DNA from: Nymphaea colorata
Taxonomy: Eukaryota > Streptophyta > Magnoliopsida > Nymphaeales > Nymphaeaceae
Direction of reading: 5' to 3'
DNA: 64,000 bases
Assembly (NCBI RefSeq): GCF_008831285.2
Contig: NC_045140.1
Span: 17,048,370 to 17,112,369, forward strand
Under the pieces are notes generated by a model. That model saw only the letters and a program-made list of their open reading frames with translations, had not been told where the DNA came from and did not search any database. Numbering within the stretch: the stretch's first letter is position 1; every line of letters starts with the position of its first letter. The position numbers were made by a program, and so were the translations under genes. This document shows positions 47,879 through 60,944 of the stretch, in pieces.

Positions 47879-48604
47879 AAGTATTCCAGAGTATATTAAA
47901 ACCCTAATGTTAATACCTCCACCTTGTGAATCAATGTTATCATGGCACATCAAACCTTAATGTTAGTACTTCAGACGAATCGAACCAGCTAACCAACAGT
48001 TAACTCAACCAGCTACACTAAACTCTTTGAGGATACTTGAGTTCATTTATTAGTTCAATCCTGGCTCAAGCCATCCATAATCACAGACTCAACTCATGTA
48101 CGCTCCCTTTGAGGGCGGTTTGATAATAGGAACACTCTTGTTCTTTAAAAACAACACATGAATGCGTTCTAATCTTTAGATTGCATTTAAGGAACACTGT
48201 ACATGTTCCAAAGAACGCAGCGTTCAAATGTTGGATTTCCACACATTTAAGGAACACTGTTTTCTTCTGCTGCTCGCCCTGGTGCATCACTCTAAGGCGG
48301 AACACATTTGACATCCCAGAACGAGGTGTAACTTACGCAATGCTTTTGGAATCATACCTTACAATACGACAAGGTGCTTATTACACAATCCAAGCATTAA
48401 AATGTGAACCGAGAAAAAGAAAAGATTGAAGCTGAATTTACATATGACATTCATGTTTTCTAGAGATTTTTGTTCTTTATTTCTCCTTATTCATGTCATT
48501 GGTTCCCAACCTTGCCAATCAAGAGCTTCAACTTTTCACTCAGTTGAACAACGTCCATCCTATGTACTAAACTTATAGGCTTCTTTTTAAGTTTGTATTA
48601 AATT

Positions 48605-48720
48605 TGAAACATAGTGTAGTTGGTCAGTTGGTCGGACTAGCAGCATGATATGAAGGGCGGTCATCAGTCTAATTCTCGTGGGCGCTATTCCTTTTGATTG
48701 CAAATAATGGGTTAGTGGGT
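48605..48720 (+). repeat. SINE-like element, same family as 7.8 kb
   Basis: TAGTGTAGTTGGTCAGTTGG is an A-box-like start. CAGTCTAATTCTCGTGGGCG is a degenerate B box with flank. The flank GTGGGCGCTAT matches GTGGGTGCTAT at 7.88 kb. The two copies support a dispersed tRNA-derived family. Confidence 0.45.
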
Positions 48721-49803
48721 TTGTGCGATGTTTAATTGATGGGTGTTCTACTCCCCATCTAGGTAGGTTTTGAAGCCAGCTCAGAACCTTGCACAAAGAA
48801 AAAGGGGGAGGGGCTTAATTCTCTTCGAGGTCATTTTTTTGTAATTCACTTGTTCTATATAAAAGTTTTACAAGTGGTTGTTTTGAATTACTTGCGAGAG
48901 GCAATCAGATCGTCATTTATTTTATATGCGTTTGTCATGAGTTTTATCACCAGCATTTCTACCAGTGACATGACATATTTCATCTAATTGTATGAGTCGT
49001 GTTGCTACGGAACTTTGGCTTTTGATGACGCCTGCATGGATCGAGCAACCAGATACCTTACACGTTTGTGATCATCGTCGTTAATTTATTGAAAAATTAA
49101 GTCCCCATTCTTGGACTTGTCAAGAAGACTGTCAATTGGAATCGACCCATTGAAATGAAGTCAGTGGCAAACCGACTCAATTCACGTCATCTGTCATTTT
49201 AAAAGTTTTTCCTAATTAACTTTTATATAGCTTTCAACATTTTTATTTTATTTTTCAAAAAAAAAATGTTTTTTTTTTTCGATTCACAACTGATTCAGCT
49301 AAATTACTGAATCAACCAATTCACTTAATTGTAGTTTTGCTGATTCTGTTCCAGAACAGGTTTTTACAACATGCCAAGAAACAAGTTTCAAAACTTATTA
49401 CGGTTGAAAAATACAGGTTTATGGTTCCCATGCGGTGTTGTATTTACGTATTTGATTTCATTGTACGCCCTCCCTTTATTTTTGGACCTGTGATCGCGTG
49501 CTAGATTTCCAGAAAGCAGCACACGCCAAGCAGGTGCGGTGGATGGTCGATCTCCAGGATGATTCTTTCCTAGATATTACATATAATGGGTAAAACCAAT
49601 CCCATAACAGAGACTTTTTAAGTCCCCTAAGTTCCTAACCCTCCATGATCCATCATTGTTGGGGTAGGAAAGATGTTGTATAGAAGAAAAAAATAGGTAA
49701 GAGAGAAAAAAAGAGTATCACCTACTCTCTTCCTTTCATCTGCACTTTCCTTTCATCTGCACAACTATCTTTCCTGCCCTAAGAAAGATAGAGCCTGCAA
49801 GGG

Positions 49804-49805
<2 letters not shown>

Positions 49806-49853
<48 letters not shown>

Positions 49854-49862
49854 AGAGAGAGT
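49806..49862. repeat. TA then GA microsatellite
   Basis: About 45 bases of TA pass into about 12 bases of GA. The composition matches the compound repeat at 438-498. Confidence 0.95.
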
Positions 49863-49988
49863 CTGTGTGTCTGCCTCCGAGTCAGCCGTGTGAATTGCTT
49901 GTAACTACAGGCCTCCTGAATACTCCGTGTTAAGGCTTTCGTAAATTCTCATATTTACATCCATGTTGGAAAAGAACAGGGAAATGAA

Positions 49989-52483
49989 TCAGCCTTGCAA
50001 GTGTTGTTTACAAAGTGGACAGGAAGATATGATTGTCAACCATTTGTCAATGCATCTTAGATGGAAAATATGGGAGCACGGGAGCTCTCTCACCTCGTCC
50101 TTGTCTTTGTATTCTGCCAAGCAGATGCAGCATTCCTGCTCAAATCAACATCAGCCCAATTAGTCCTGAATTTAGCAAAATTGACATGAGGAGAAAAGGA
50201 TTCTGGGGACTACTTGCAGAGGGTTATCATCTTAATTCTTTGCCTAAGCATTTATAGGTTAATTTACATAAAGGTGCTTACGGCAAATTCTAAGTTTAGC
50301 TGCTTGTCAAAGTAAGATGTGGTTTCAAGGAGTCTTTAACTTATTTTAAGTGCCTATGTGTCTGAGAAACAGCATGATAGTCACCGAGGTTACTCATCTT
50401 TACCATAACTTTTGCTAACTCTTTAAACATATCAAATTTAGGCCTTTTTCTCTTTAATGCATAGATGGCAGACACATGGGTAGTGTTGTCACTCTGTAAA
50501 TATAAGGTCTGCAGTAATTTTCGTTCTCGTAAAGATGACAAATTGGCCTCAATATTTTGAAAACAGGAACGCAGAGACATTAAAGTTACAATACATTAGG
50601 TACCAAATGTAGGCTACCCAGTTCTCGTGACAGAAATAGTACTCCAGGAATGAGCCCTGGGAATATGTAACGCTTGTAAATTTTGCCATCATCTAGTTTA
50701 CAGTGAAAAAGGATCATGGAAAAATATCCTTTAAGAGTTTTGTTTTAGAAAAGCTTCCATGCGACCTTAAGTTCGATTGCATGTTTCATATATAGAAGAT
50801 GCTCCATGCGTGTTTTAGTGAGAGAGATAGAAAGTAGTCACTCACGGATTCTGTATCTTTAGGATGTTCGCAAGTTGATAACTTTTCTGCACAATCTTCA
50901 TCTGAATCATTTGAACTAACAGAAACTTCACTGAATTTCCAAACGGGCAACCTTGAGATCTGCTCCTCTGATGCTCCTCTGTGAACCATGTTCATATTGT
51001 ACCCAAGAGTTCTATGGATCAAAGGCACACAGAAGCAGAGGAACACAAACAGTATGAAAGGGAAGGAGTAGGTTAAAGCATTCCACGCTAGCAAACCAAT
51101 GCATAACCTCATCAACTTTGGCGACCGCCGGAAAGAATTATGAGTACCATCAAAGACCCAGAGATTTCCCACAACAAACCAAATTGCAAAGAACAATTCG
51201 ACGGTTGTCTGTATTCTACTCATAATATTTGATGTCCTGCACCAGAAAGACGGATTTCAAGTGAGCACCATTATATGGTTATGGGATATCAAACATGTTG
51301 TCATAAAATCAGTAAAACCATTTTTTATACCTAGGGAACTGCCAGTGAAACATACTTTGCAAAGTGATTCATGTTACAGTAGTCAATTTCCTATGCGGCA
51401 GTTGACATATATCAACAGCAAATTAGAACGAGCAGCACTCTCGGCAGAAACTGACTAATAGAGTAATCTCTATAAAATGTCTAAGCTCAAACTCAAGTAG
51501 TCAATTTCCTAAGCGGGAGTTGACGTATATCAACAGACAACAGCAACTTAGAGCGAGCAGCACTCGTAACAGAAACAGAGACTAATCCAGCAATCTCTGG
51601 AAAATGTCTAATCTCAAGCTCAAGCTACAGGTGGTTGCTTTCTGATCCCTCAGCCTCAATAAGGTTCAGCTTGTGAAAGAACATGAAAGTACCGACCTGT
51701 ATACTCGGTATCGAGTGACATTCGAGGAGGCCTTTTGTTTTGGCACAGCCATATGGACAGTTAAACGCCCTTTTGCCGTTTAAGATCAAAATATCAAGCG
51801 TCATCTTTGGATGCACTAACTTAATCAAAGGAGAGACCAAGATACAAAACTTTGCAACTCCTGCAGGTATGTCTGATCAATCTTAGGCAATCCCGTATTG
51901 AAAATATGAGGCTTGATTATCTTCAATTTACATAGTTTCTTACTTGGTGAGAATCGCAAAGCTGATATTTTCTCAAACATTTCGAGAGCTACAAAAACAA
52001 GGAAAACTAAACTGTCTATGAAAGAAAGTACCTGGACTCTTCAGTTATCCTCTGTTGTTCCACATCAAGTTCATTTCTACCATTCTCTCCATTCATGTTT
52101 TGGTGCTTGTACCTCCAAAAGAGGAGCGGGAAACCCAAAACACTTCCAAGATCATACCCAAGAGCCCATGCCCTCAAGGGCCAAACAGGCTTCTCTTCCT
52201 TGGACATGGCCAACGTCACGCTTATAGCCACAATCTGAGTGACCAAGATCACAGCCTCCAATCCAATCCAAACACCAGAATTCAAAGGATTGGAACCCAG
52301 CTCTCTTCTTACTCCATTCTGATAGAGAAAGACCCGTCTCAGAAAAGCAAACCACCTTGCCCTTGACACCCTCACAACAATCCTCATCAACAAGGACTGC
52401 CTGCCCATAGCCGCTGCTCCAAGAAGCTCTACCCCATCTTCAGAAGTCGAATCCTCTTCCGGAAAGCCGAATTGGGCATCCAT
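49989..52483 (-). CDS. Multi-pass membrane RING-H2 E3 ligase (RIE1/At4g11680-like)
   Basis: Three exons, 52483-52032, 51236-50846 and 50135-49989, join in phase to give 329 aa. The start MDAQFGFPEE is the first ATG in an open frame; the frame continues upstream only through a TTG. Hydrophobic segments occur at about 92-115 and 131-147. Two more lie in exon 2, around ELFFAIWFVVGNLWVF and LTYSFPFILFVFLCFC, so four membrane passes are likely. The GYNMNMVHRGASEEQIS stretch is typical of this plant RING family. The last exon holds a complete RING-H2: C283, C286, C301, H303, H306, C309, C320 and C323, with Trp313. The RING should face the cytosol and ubiquitinate membrane or soluble substrates; none is known from the sequence. 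RIE1 itself is needed for Arabidopsis seed development. Confidence 0.92.
51379..51622. repeat. About 118-bp imperfect tandem repeat in an intron
   Basis: GTAGTCAATTTCCTATGCGG starts copy 1 at 51379 and GTAGTCAATTTCCTAAGCGG starts copy 2 at 51497. Both share ATATCAACAG, GAGCAGCACTC and AAAATGTCTAA blocks with small indels. The array lies in the first intron of the membrane RING gene. Confidence 0.85.
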
Positions 52484-52499
52484 CAAATGCAATCCAAAA

Positions 52500-55400
52500 C
52501 ACAAAGCAAATGGTGAAGAACGCTCCTAAGGATTGAAGGTGGGGTGTTTAAGAAGAAAAATGAAGGGAGAAACAAGGTTGGAGTGGGGGGTGACCAACGA
52601 AATCTAACTGTGTTGCGTCAGTTGCAAGGAAAGGAAGACCACTGCTTCCCTGTTCTGCTCATGGCGAGAAGATAATGATCTGAGACGGTTGTTAAACGGA
52701 AAATTGAAGTGAGAAAATTGTTGAGAGCGCGCGGATTGGTTGGTGCAATGCAAAATTTTCCTTTGCTACTTCTTTTCCGGATTGTCTGCCAATCGCTTTC
52801 ATCTATTTTTAAATCATGGAGTGATAGGGAAGTAGTGGGGCTCCAAATGTTACGGTTGGCGGCCTAACAGAACTGGCCGTTAGGGGTTTAAAATGATCGA
52901 TGAATTATCTACGCGCGCGGGCAACCTATCGTCAATTTTCTCTTTCGCTCCCCCTTTTTTTTAGTATTTTAGATATCTACCACGTTTTTCCCAGAAATTT
53001 CGCCGGCTTCCTTCCTAAATGTTATTCTTCTTCGTTCCGGTGAAAAAATTTTCAAACACCTATTTCATATGCTGTATCTATAGTTGTTACGTTAATAATA
53101 TAAAACTCTAAAAAACTAAGAACCCTTTACATAAACTAAGAACCCATGACCCTAGAGGTAAATAGAACGAGAGACCTTCGGGTCTTCTTCTGATGATAGG
53201 TTGTTATCACAATTAATCAGCTCTCTCTCCCTCTCAAACTCGCTCACTGTTGTATTCGCTCAAGGATGGAAAGCAATTTCATTATAACTTAATATGAAAA
53301 TGGACCATGACTCCTAATCGATCACTTTTTGGCCAAAGAAGTGCTTTTCTGAATATTTGAAAACTCGGGTAGTTAAGTGCGATTCTCGGAAGGTCGGGCC
53401 TCTATTCTGCAACCATCCTTGACTTGACTTGTTGAACGGCCTTTGACTAAGATCAAACCGGGTTAGCTGGGTCGGGTCAGATTCGGCCCCACGCCAAAGG
53501 GCGAGTCCGGATTTTGGATCTAAAAATGGAGTTTCACATCCAGAGAGAATCGTGTATGTAGCTTCCGAGGCATCAGATGATATATACTAAAATATAAAAA
53601 AGGAAAAAAAAAATATTTATTTGTGAAGACGGTAAAACCCACTCACAGCTAATCCGAACTAATTCAGTTCCCGTCTCGGATATTGTTCTAAGCAGATCCG
53701 GATCGTTCTTGTTCCGTTCAGATACGAAACATGGGTCGGACCCGATCTGAATACTAAAATGGTCCTTTGACAGACTCAGGTATCGGAAAGCAGGGTCCGA
53801 AGAAACATGGGGCTGTGAAAGTGGGACCTAATTCGCTTCGCGTCACTATGGTAGTTGTTGATGAGTTGACCCTCACCGGGTCCAGCAGCCTGGATCCAGA
53901 CCCATATAGTATGCCCAGTGAGTGCATTATCCCCGGGATGCATATAATTGCAATCTTCATCTCAAGCCTGCCAGCAGTTTCACATTTAATCATCGCACGC
54001 ACGCACGCACCCACACATATAAAATAAGTTCCACTAGTCTTATTTTGAGACTAATTTTTCCGGTCCTTTTTTTTTCCTGTCTCACTTGCTTTTTTTTTTT
54101 TTTCTTTGTTCTTGTTTATTCATTCTTCCTTGTTGCTATTATTATTATCTCCACTTTGAAATTGGTGAATCTTATAAACATAGATGCTTAAGTTTTAAAA
54201 AAACCAATTTTATTTTGGCTATATATATATAAAGAGGAAGATTTTGGCAGGTGTTTGTGGGTGGCCAAAATACCTAATTGAAAGAAACAGGGGTTGAACC
54301 GATTGGGGATGGATAAGACCAGTAGTTAACAAATATATTGGTCAATTTTTTTGGTAGACGTGTTCATAGGATCATGAATTTTTATATCAACTCGGGTCTT
54401 TTCTCGTATTGAAAGGTTTTGTCCTTTTTTGTGTTTTGTAAACATATATTTATACATTGGTCTGCTTTTGGTAAGGCGTGGGAGTAATATATGAATGTTG
54501 GTAGCAACAGGCGTCGAATCTGGTAGGGAAGTTTTGTCTCTTTTTCGTTCCACTGATCCCTTTCCAACCTTACAGCAAAAGGAATCCAGAGATAAAAGAG
54601 AGCAGATGAACTAAGCAGCTGTTCGATCTTGCTAGTTCTGAGCTTTGCTGTTTTTTGTGTGGTTTTTAAAAATTGTTTTTTGTGTTTGGGTAGGACACTG
54701 TCACTCTTTTAGCAAAACCAGTTTTTGTGAAAAATGAGTTTTTGGTCAATTAATCCATTTTTCATGTTATCCAAATACACAAAACTTAATTTTGAAGGGT
54801 TTTGCCTCAAAAGCCTCATTTTAAGCTGTCAATCATCCTAGCGCTCACTAAATTTTTATTTCCGAGTCTTTTTTCAGTTTTCTTGATGGAAACAACAGTG
54901 AATACAATAGCACAAGGATCAAAAACGATACAGACAGCAGCAGAAGAGGAGCTTTTTTTGTTTAATTATCTTAATCAAATTTTGATCTTCCAAAATCTGT
55001 TTTCCATTTGCTTTTCTTTCAACCTGTTGACCCTTTGGCACTTTTTCTGTGTTCTCTAATTCTTTATACTAAAATTTTTGCTTGGTTTTCGCCCCATCAT
55101 AAGGTTTTATCATGGGTTTTTACTATTTTTCGGGGTAAAAAAAAAATCTTGCCCTCCTCCCACGGTTTGCTACGGAAAGTTCTGTTGGTATCTGTGAACT
55201 CCATGGATATTCTTAACAAGATAGAGAGAAAATCAGTCCAATCGCATCATTTTAAAGTACAACCTATAAAACATCTTTTCACTCTCTAAACATCACTGCT
55301 TGTAAACAAACAAACACAAACGATTAAAAAAAAATAAATTAACCCAAGCATGACCCAGAAAGTAGCCATGCGCCCAGAATTCCTAATCACGTTGTCAGGA

Positions 55401-57770
55401 ATCCAATTTTTTCAGGGCTTAAAATACTAAGAAATATTTCTAAGCTTTGCTAAGTTATTTTTCAACGTTTGCTTAGGGAAAACCGCCTGCTAAAACCTCC
55501 AAGACCATACTTTTGTGTTTTCAAGATTTCACCTTGTTTTGAGGTTTTGATGAACCTATAATACATTATTCAACTTGAGTATCAGAAAAATAACACAATG
55601 GAATGTAAAGGTGAACGACCATGGCTGTACTTAATTATTGAAAACTATACATTGTTGAAAGCTGAAAAAGGACATTTAACCCCAAGCTGCACTTTCGATC
55701 TGCTTGACCTGCTCTTTGATATACAAAAAAATTTAGTTTGAATAGCAAGCTTAAGTTAAACCGATCACGTTTTAAACGGCACTATACCTTCCCTCTTTCT
55801 TCCAAAATAAATTAACATAAAGTAAAATAAGAAGTCATACTTAGATTGCTTTCTCATATTTGAATCGACATCTGCAACTGTTATTATTGCACTAAACTTA
55901 CTTAAGAGAAAAGAAATGGTACGGCGATTTTCTTTCTCATAAGGCCTACTCCTTTCCTGTAATTCTAGGAAAACCGGAACCATTTTTTAACATTTCCTAA
56001 TAATGGTCACACGTTTTAATAAAAACTGGCACATAAGGATCTGCAATAGACTTTCTTTTATCTTGAGAAATGAAAAAATGTTGACTGCAAGTTCTTTTCT
56101 TAATATAATCTTCCACCACTCTTATCAACTTCTAATATGCCACTTAAAAGAATAAAAATACAATGTAGTCATAGAGGGCAAAATTTTTTTTTTTAAAAAA
56201 AAAACTAACATTTTCTGTTTCTCATGTTAATGAAAGTTCACTGCAGAACATTTTCTGATTCAGAGGCTAACAAAAAGCTTTTGCAGACTTTTATTTGATA
56301 AAATTTTCACGAAGAGTATGCCCTTCGATTAGAAAAATCACTAAAAAAATCACGAATGCTCATCCTTCTTTTCAAAGTATAGGCAAAGAGTAGGCCCAAC
56401 AATGAAATTTCCCCAGATGGTACTGTAACTAAAATGGTGTAGGAGTGCTTTCTTCTCTTAGTACTCTTACATAAAATAAACAGTTCTGACCAGAAGCAGT
56501 GGCATAGCGACTAGTTGAGTTATTCATAAAAAGCTAAGTGGCTTTCTTAAATATACCTTTAAAAAGTTGGGTGCCTTTCCTTAATGTTGACCCCAGCTGA
56601 GCTCCATTTCAAATCTGAAATTCATGTGATCTGAAATTACCTTTCCCTGTCCCCTGTGGTAGGACTTGCGTTTCATTCAAGCACTTTCTACTGATCAGTC
56701 AACAACCAAGGCAGAGAATGCAATTGAAAACAGGTTCTTTCATGATACTTAATAAAGCAGGAGCACATACATAACAATACAGCGTGCCTTTTCCCCTTAA
56801 TCTTGTGCAGGATGGTGATGCTTTTTGACTCCTAAGTCCCTTCTCAAGTAAGAAAATATATATAAAACAAGACTATGAACCAGGTCGATGTTAATGTGAT
56901 AGAAATACAAGCATCTGTCCGTTTAGATGTGGCCATATGATGTAGCTTTAGACAAAGATCGATCAATCAAATTGGTTCCCTTGCAGCAAGAGAAAAGAGA
57001 AAGGCTGCAAGCTTGAAATGAATCAAAGATACAGTTTCACACAAAAATCAAAACAGCCAAAAAAGGTTATGATGGCGCTAAAAGAGCATGAGCGTAAATA
57101 AAATCAACATTCAGTAAGAAAGACACGAGGTATAAAGTACTACAGGAATTAACAAAAGAATCTAAGAAGGTTCTCGACTGGTCCTATTGCGACTACAATC
57201 GCATGGCAGAAGCTGAATAAGATTATAATAATGAACCAGGGCGAACATGCAGATGGACGATCGCTTAAAAATTTGAACCATGGAAGATGCACTTTGAAGT
57301 TTGAACCATGCGTTCATTGTAAAGTTAGGAACCAATAACGAGTTGCAACTATCCTGTATGCTAACGACTGATGTAAATCATGTGCATCAGAGAACACCAG
57401 GTAAAGCAAAATTAGCAAATCGAACAAGTAGGAAGAGGAAAAAAAGAGTGAAATGTGTCCAACTTGCTTCATCCTTACAAGAATGCAAGTAACTGAATAC
57501 AAGCTCAAGAGGGGAGATCGAGTAAACAGATGAAATACACTAACAGATCATGATAACTAAAACTCTCACCCGCCATAAAAATGCTGATGAACAATGAAGG
57601 ATTGGCGGACACTATCACCTGTATTTTTAAACTAAGGACAAGGATTCCCATATCTAGAAACAGATATTGACTAACAACCTGAAAACGTGCACAGAAAAAA
57701 TAAAATAAAATAAAGATCTTCAAATGGATCCAGCAAATCTCAGCATCAGAGTAGGCAAGAACAGATTTTG
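52500..57770. other. 5.3-kb interval without recognised gene
   Basis: The first several hundred bases probably include the leader and promoter of the membrane RING gene. The remainder is AT-rich, with a MITE at 54.68 kb and CT or poly-T runs. The part just below 57.77 kb probably holds 3' untranslated sequence of the neighbouring reverse-strand gene. No open frame has a recognisable motif. Confidence 0.5.
54675..54784. mobile_element. Short MITE
   Basis: TTTTTTGTGTTTGGGTAG at the left and TTATCCAAATACACAAAA at the right are inverse complements with few mismatches, about 110 bp apart. No coding capacity. Target-site duplications are not clear. Confidence 0.5.
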
Positions 57771-57771
57771 A

Positions 57772-59484
57772 TCATGAGGTAGCCGGGCATGTGTTAATTC
57801 CATCTTTGCAGTCCTTGGTAAGATCACTGAATGTCTCGATCTGCTTTTTCCCCCTTAAGAATACTTCAGTGTCAACCTCCACCCTCATGTATCCATCAAA
57901 CTCAATGGGATTTCCGTTGTTTATTGCCTTCATCTCAGAGTGCCATTCGCTCTGTTCGCCCCAAAGTTCACTGTAATCATCAAGAAAGTGAATCCTGTAC
58001 TTGTCCTTTAATGGATCAAAGAAGGAAGTATCGGGTTCATCCGTTGCAATATACAGGTCCCGGCCATCATCAACCTTGTCACGGAGAGAGGAGATGATTG
58101 CCTCAGGCATTGTGTCTCTAGCCAGGTTAGGCCATAACTCAGTATTCTTTGCTTTCTCCCCTCTGACCACATGTACTGAATCGAAATCCCAGTTCAATCT
58201 TGAACTGATTGCAGAGACAATTTCCAGCAAACGCCTTGATTTCCAGACAAGGTGCCACGGCCTCTGAATTATGGACTCTGTCTCTCCTTCACATACCCTG
58301 TACCAGTAATTGTCTGGCTCTACTGTCCCAAATTTCCTCATGATTAGTGTATCTTTGATGTCTGCAAGCTGCATTGGGGTCACTCTGAAATCTTCCACCA
58401 AATGAAGACTTAAACCATCCTGCTTCTGCCACTTACCCCACTCAGTCCAGAACTGACTCTGTTCCAACACTGAAGCTGATTCTCTCAAATGCTCAAAATC
58501 AAAGTAATACCTGAAATCCTTCCCCTCTTCATCCTGATGTGAAGAAGTGTACATTGATGATAGGCACATACTCAGATCCATTACAAGCGTACGGTTCAAA
58601 TACTGAGCTTCACCCAAAGAGCACAAGAAGCTCCACAGAAAATGATTCATGCTCTTACAACGATCACCACCACCGTTGTAGATAAGGTACTTGCCGGAGC
58701 TGAATGTGCTTTCAGATTCCACCACCGGCACAGTATCGTTCACAGCATCCCCAACAACAGGAAGTTTCGTCACAGCCACAGCAGATGAATCTGCCCCCTT
58801 AGGCTCAAAACCACCATCCGAACCATGCTTTGCTTGCTTCTTCTTCTTCCTAGCATTCAGACCAGAGTGATACTCCCCAACTCCATCCACAGTGTAAGTG
58901 CAGTTCTCTGTTCGCGAGATTACAAATCTACGATAATCCTTATAAAATGCAGCTCTCTTACCTTCTTTAGGCCTGAACCTCCAGGCCATGTCACATGAAC
59001 TATCATTCGATCCTCGAACAGGCTTACCAAACTTATAGAAGTGGATATCCTTGAACTGTTCAATCGTCGCCCGCATCATCACATGGAAGAGATCTGAATC
59101 GGTGCAATCGATCGGTGCAAAACGGTCGCAATCAGTTTCCGAGTTTGCAGAGACGTTGATCACCAAGACATCAGTAACATTGATAAAAGCGGCAAAGGCA
59201 GTCTGGTTCGAGGACATGAAATCTTCTCCAGTCTTCAGAACGGACTCATCCGAACGGAAAGTGGCATTCGAGGTGGAGACGAGGAAATTTGTAATCTTTG
59301 TTGAAGGGTGGAAGAGGGGATCTTCAGGTTGGTATGTTGCAGCAATGATGGTGAAGATCAGAACACCAAGAACAAACAGAGTGAAGCAGAGGTTTCCGAT
59401 CATAGCAAGGGCATTCTGGCCAAGATTTTCAGGTCTTAGACCCCCAGATCTGGGAAATCCTGAATAAGTACCCCACCTCTTCAT
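57772..59484 (-). CDS. Type II membrane O-fucosyltransferase-like protein
   Basis: A single coding exon gives 570 aa. The ATG at 59484 (MKRWGTYSGF) was chosen; four extra upstream codons begin with TTG. One hydrophobic anchor spans about residues 28-50, after a short basic N-terminus, so this is a type II Golgi-like protein. The luminal part has about eight Asn-x-Ser/Thr sequons (for example N73, N102, N194, N297). Residues 206-242 are a low-complexity Lys-rich and Gly/Asp linker. The conserved core starts at KYLIYNGGGDRCKSMNHF (about 265-282) and includes LNRTLVMDLSMCL, RPWHLVWKSRRLL and HVVRGEKA. It ends with DLYIATDEPD. This arrangement resembles plant O-fucosyltransferase-related proteins; donor and acceptor are unknown. 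From memory At2g04280 and At4g12700 are closest. Confidence 0.85.
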   Translation of the reverse strand: MKRWGTYSGFPRSGGLRPENLGQNALAMIGNLCFTLFVLGVLIFTIIAATYQPEDPLFHPSTKITNFLVSTSNATFRSDESVLKTGEDFMSSNQTAFAAFINVTDVLVINVSANSETDCDRFAPIDCTDSDLFHVMMRATIEQFKDIHFYKFGKPVRGSNDSSCDMAWRFRPKEGKRAAFYKDYRRFVISRTENCTYTVDGVGEYHSGLNARKKKKQAKHGSDGGFEPKGADSSAVAVTKLPVVGDAVNDTVPVVESESTFSSGKYLIYNGGGDRCKSMNHFLWSFLCSLGEAQYLNRTLVMDLSMCLSSMYTSSHQDEEGKDFRYYFDFEHLRESASVLEQSQFWTEWGKWQKQDGLSLHLVEDFRVTPMQLADIKDTLIMRKFGTVEPDNYWYRVCEGETESIIQRPWHLVWKSRRLLEIVSAISSRLNWDFDSVHVVRGEKAKNTELWPNLARDTMPEAIISSLRDKVDDGRDLYIATDEPDTSFFDPLKDKYRIHFLDDYSELWGEQSEWHSEMKAINNGNPIEFDGYMRVEVDTEVFLRGKKQIETFSDLTKDCKDGINTCPATS

Positions 59485-59930
59485 GTCGCCGAGCAAAACC
59501 TCAAGACTAGGGTTTCAAAAGGACCGTAGAAACTGGCTTTCAGGGATTCAGAAAAAATCCTGACTATGAATAGATAAAGCTACAAAATGGGAGAAACCAA
59601 CAGCAAGAACGGTCCAGATTTGGCAATGGGAACAACGGATTTCGTTCTAGCTTCTCTTAAAACAATAATGCATCGAACTAGAACCAAACAGATTAAAGAA
59701 AAAGGCCAACAAGAACAGGAAAACAAAAACAGACAATGACCTCAGCACAAGCACTGAACTTCCAACAACTGAATATGAAAATCTAGGAAATCGATGATCT
59801 TTACGACATATTCCATGATTTCACACGGTGGGTACCGATCAAAAACAACATGAAAGCCCTACAATGCGAGAAAGAACACTCGAGAAAGTGGAACAACAGA
59901 GAGAGAGGCGCTCGTAGATCTGGTGCTTAC

Positions 59931-60060
59931 ATTAAAAGAAATTCCACGTACCAACTATTTATCACTGTGCGGCGGCCAATGTGCAGCTAAAAGGAAATCA
60001 GAGATCGAAGTGAAGCCGATCTCAGAGATCGATCTCCTCAGCCCCACAAACAGACTGCCC
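59931..60060 (-). other. Probable untranslated first exon of the O-fucosyltransferase-like gene
   Basis: On the reverse strand, TTTTAAT|GTAAGC at 59931/59930 is a good donor downstream of a GA-rich leader. A candidate acceptor, CTGAAAGCCAG, lies about 40 bases upstream of the ATG. The leader intron would be about 400 bases. The transcription start is unresolved. Confidence 0.45.
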
Positions 60061-60944
60061 TCTTTGGTGAGGCTTTAGAGTGAACTCTGCCGACACCTCG
60101 CATGTGCCGTCACTTGCATGCACACGTGCCAGTGTACTACAGTTGGAGACTTCTGGTTCTGGATTCAGATTCAAGCCCAAGTGCTTCATTTTTGTTTCTT
60201 CAAGTAATGTGTATCATATAATATATTACGTCCTGACTTGACTAACTCGTTCACATCATAGGAGAATAATGAGAGAGTAGATTGTAAAGGCTCAATAAAT
60301 TACAATGACATGATCGGATCGGGTTTCAGTTGGAGAGATATCTGTCTGGATCCAACTGCAAATATTTTGATTGTATATGCAGTTTTCAATCCAAACCAAA
60401 GTCGCGGATGACTTGACTTACACATGGTATACATCTAAGTGGAGAATTGGATCTGGATTTGACTTTGATAATACGGCGGATTAAGCGAACCATTAGCATC
60501 GGGTTAAGCATATGAATCAAGAATAAATGGATCCCTATACATCATGGGTCAGGTTGGAAGAAGAGCTTTAGATGAACAAGGAGTAAGCTCAATTTCGTGC
60601 TTCAAAAGTGTCATCTTGCAGTCAGGGCACCCTTTATACAAGTTGTAGACTTGTAGTTTATGCAAATAAAATTGGAAAGAATAAGTTAAGCTAGCAACTT
60701 CTCGCTTTTTTCTTTTACTTACGAGAAACTCCTTTGAGCGTTAAAAGATCTTGTCGCTTGCCTGCATAAAACCCTCAAGGTCATTCCCTAGCCCCCAGTA
60801 TTCTGGCATTTATAAAGAACGGCGCCTCTCATATTTGAACTAGCAACTACCCACCTAGACAGTTTGCGGAATGAGGTGCGCCACACTCCTCAGGGCTTTA
60901 TGCTAGTAGTTTCAAAGATGGAAACATGGACGCATTGTGCCTCA

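Larger units (their letters stand above)
47300..49980. other. Intergenic spacer with transposon pieces
   Basis: This is the spacer between NIPP1 and the membrane RING gene. It holds three short element copies (47.53, 47.77 and 48.6 kb), a poly-T/A stretch near 49.26 kb and a TA/GA microsatellite at 49.8 kb. Short repeats of AAGGAACACTGT occur at 48188 and 48248. No gene is seen. Confidence 0.5.
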
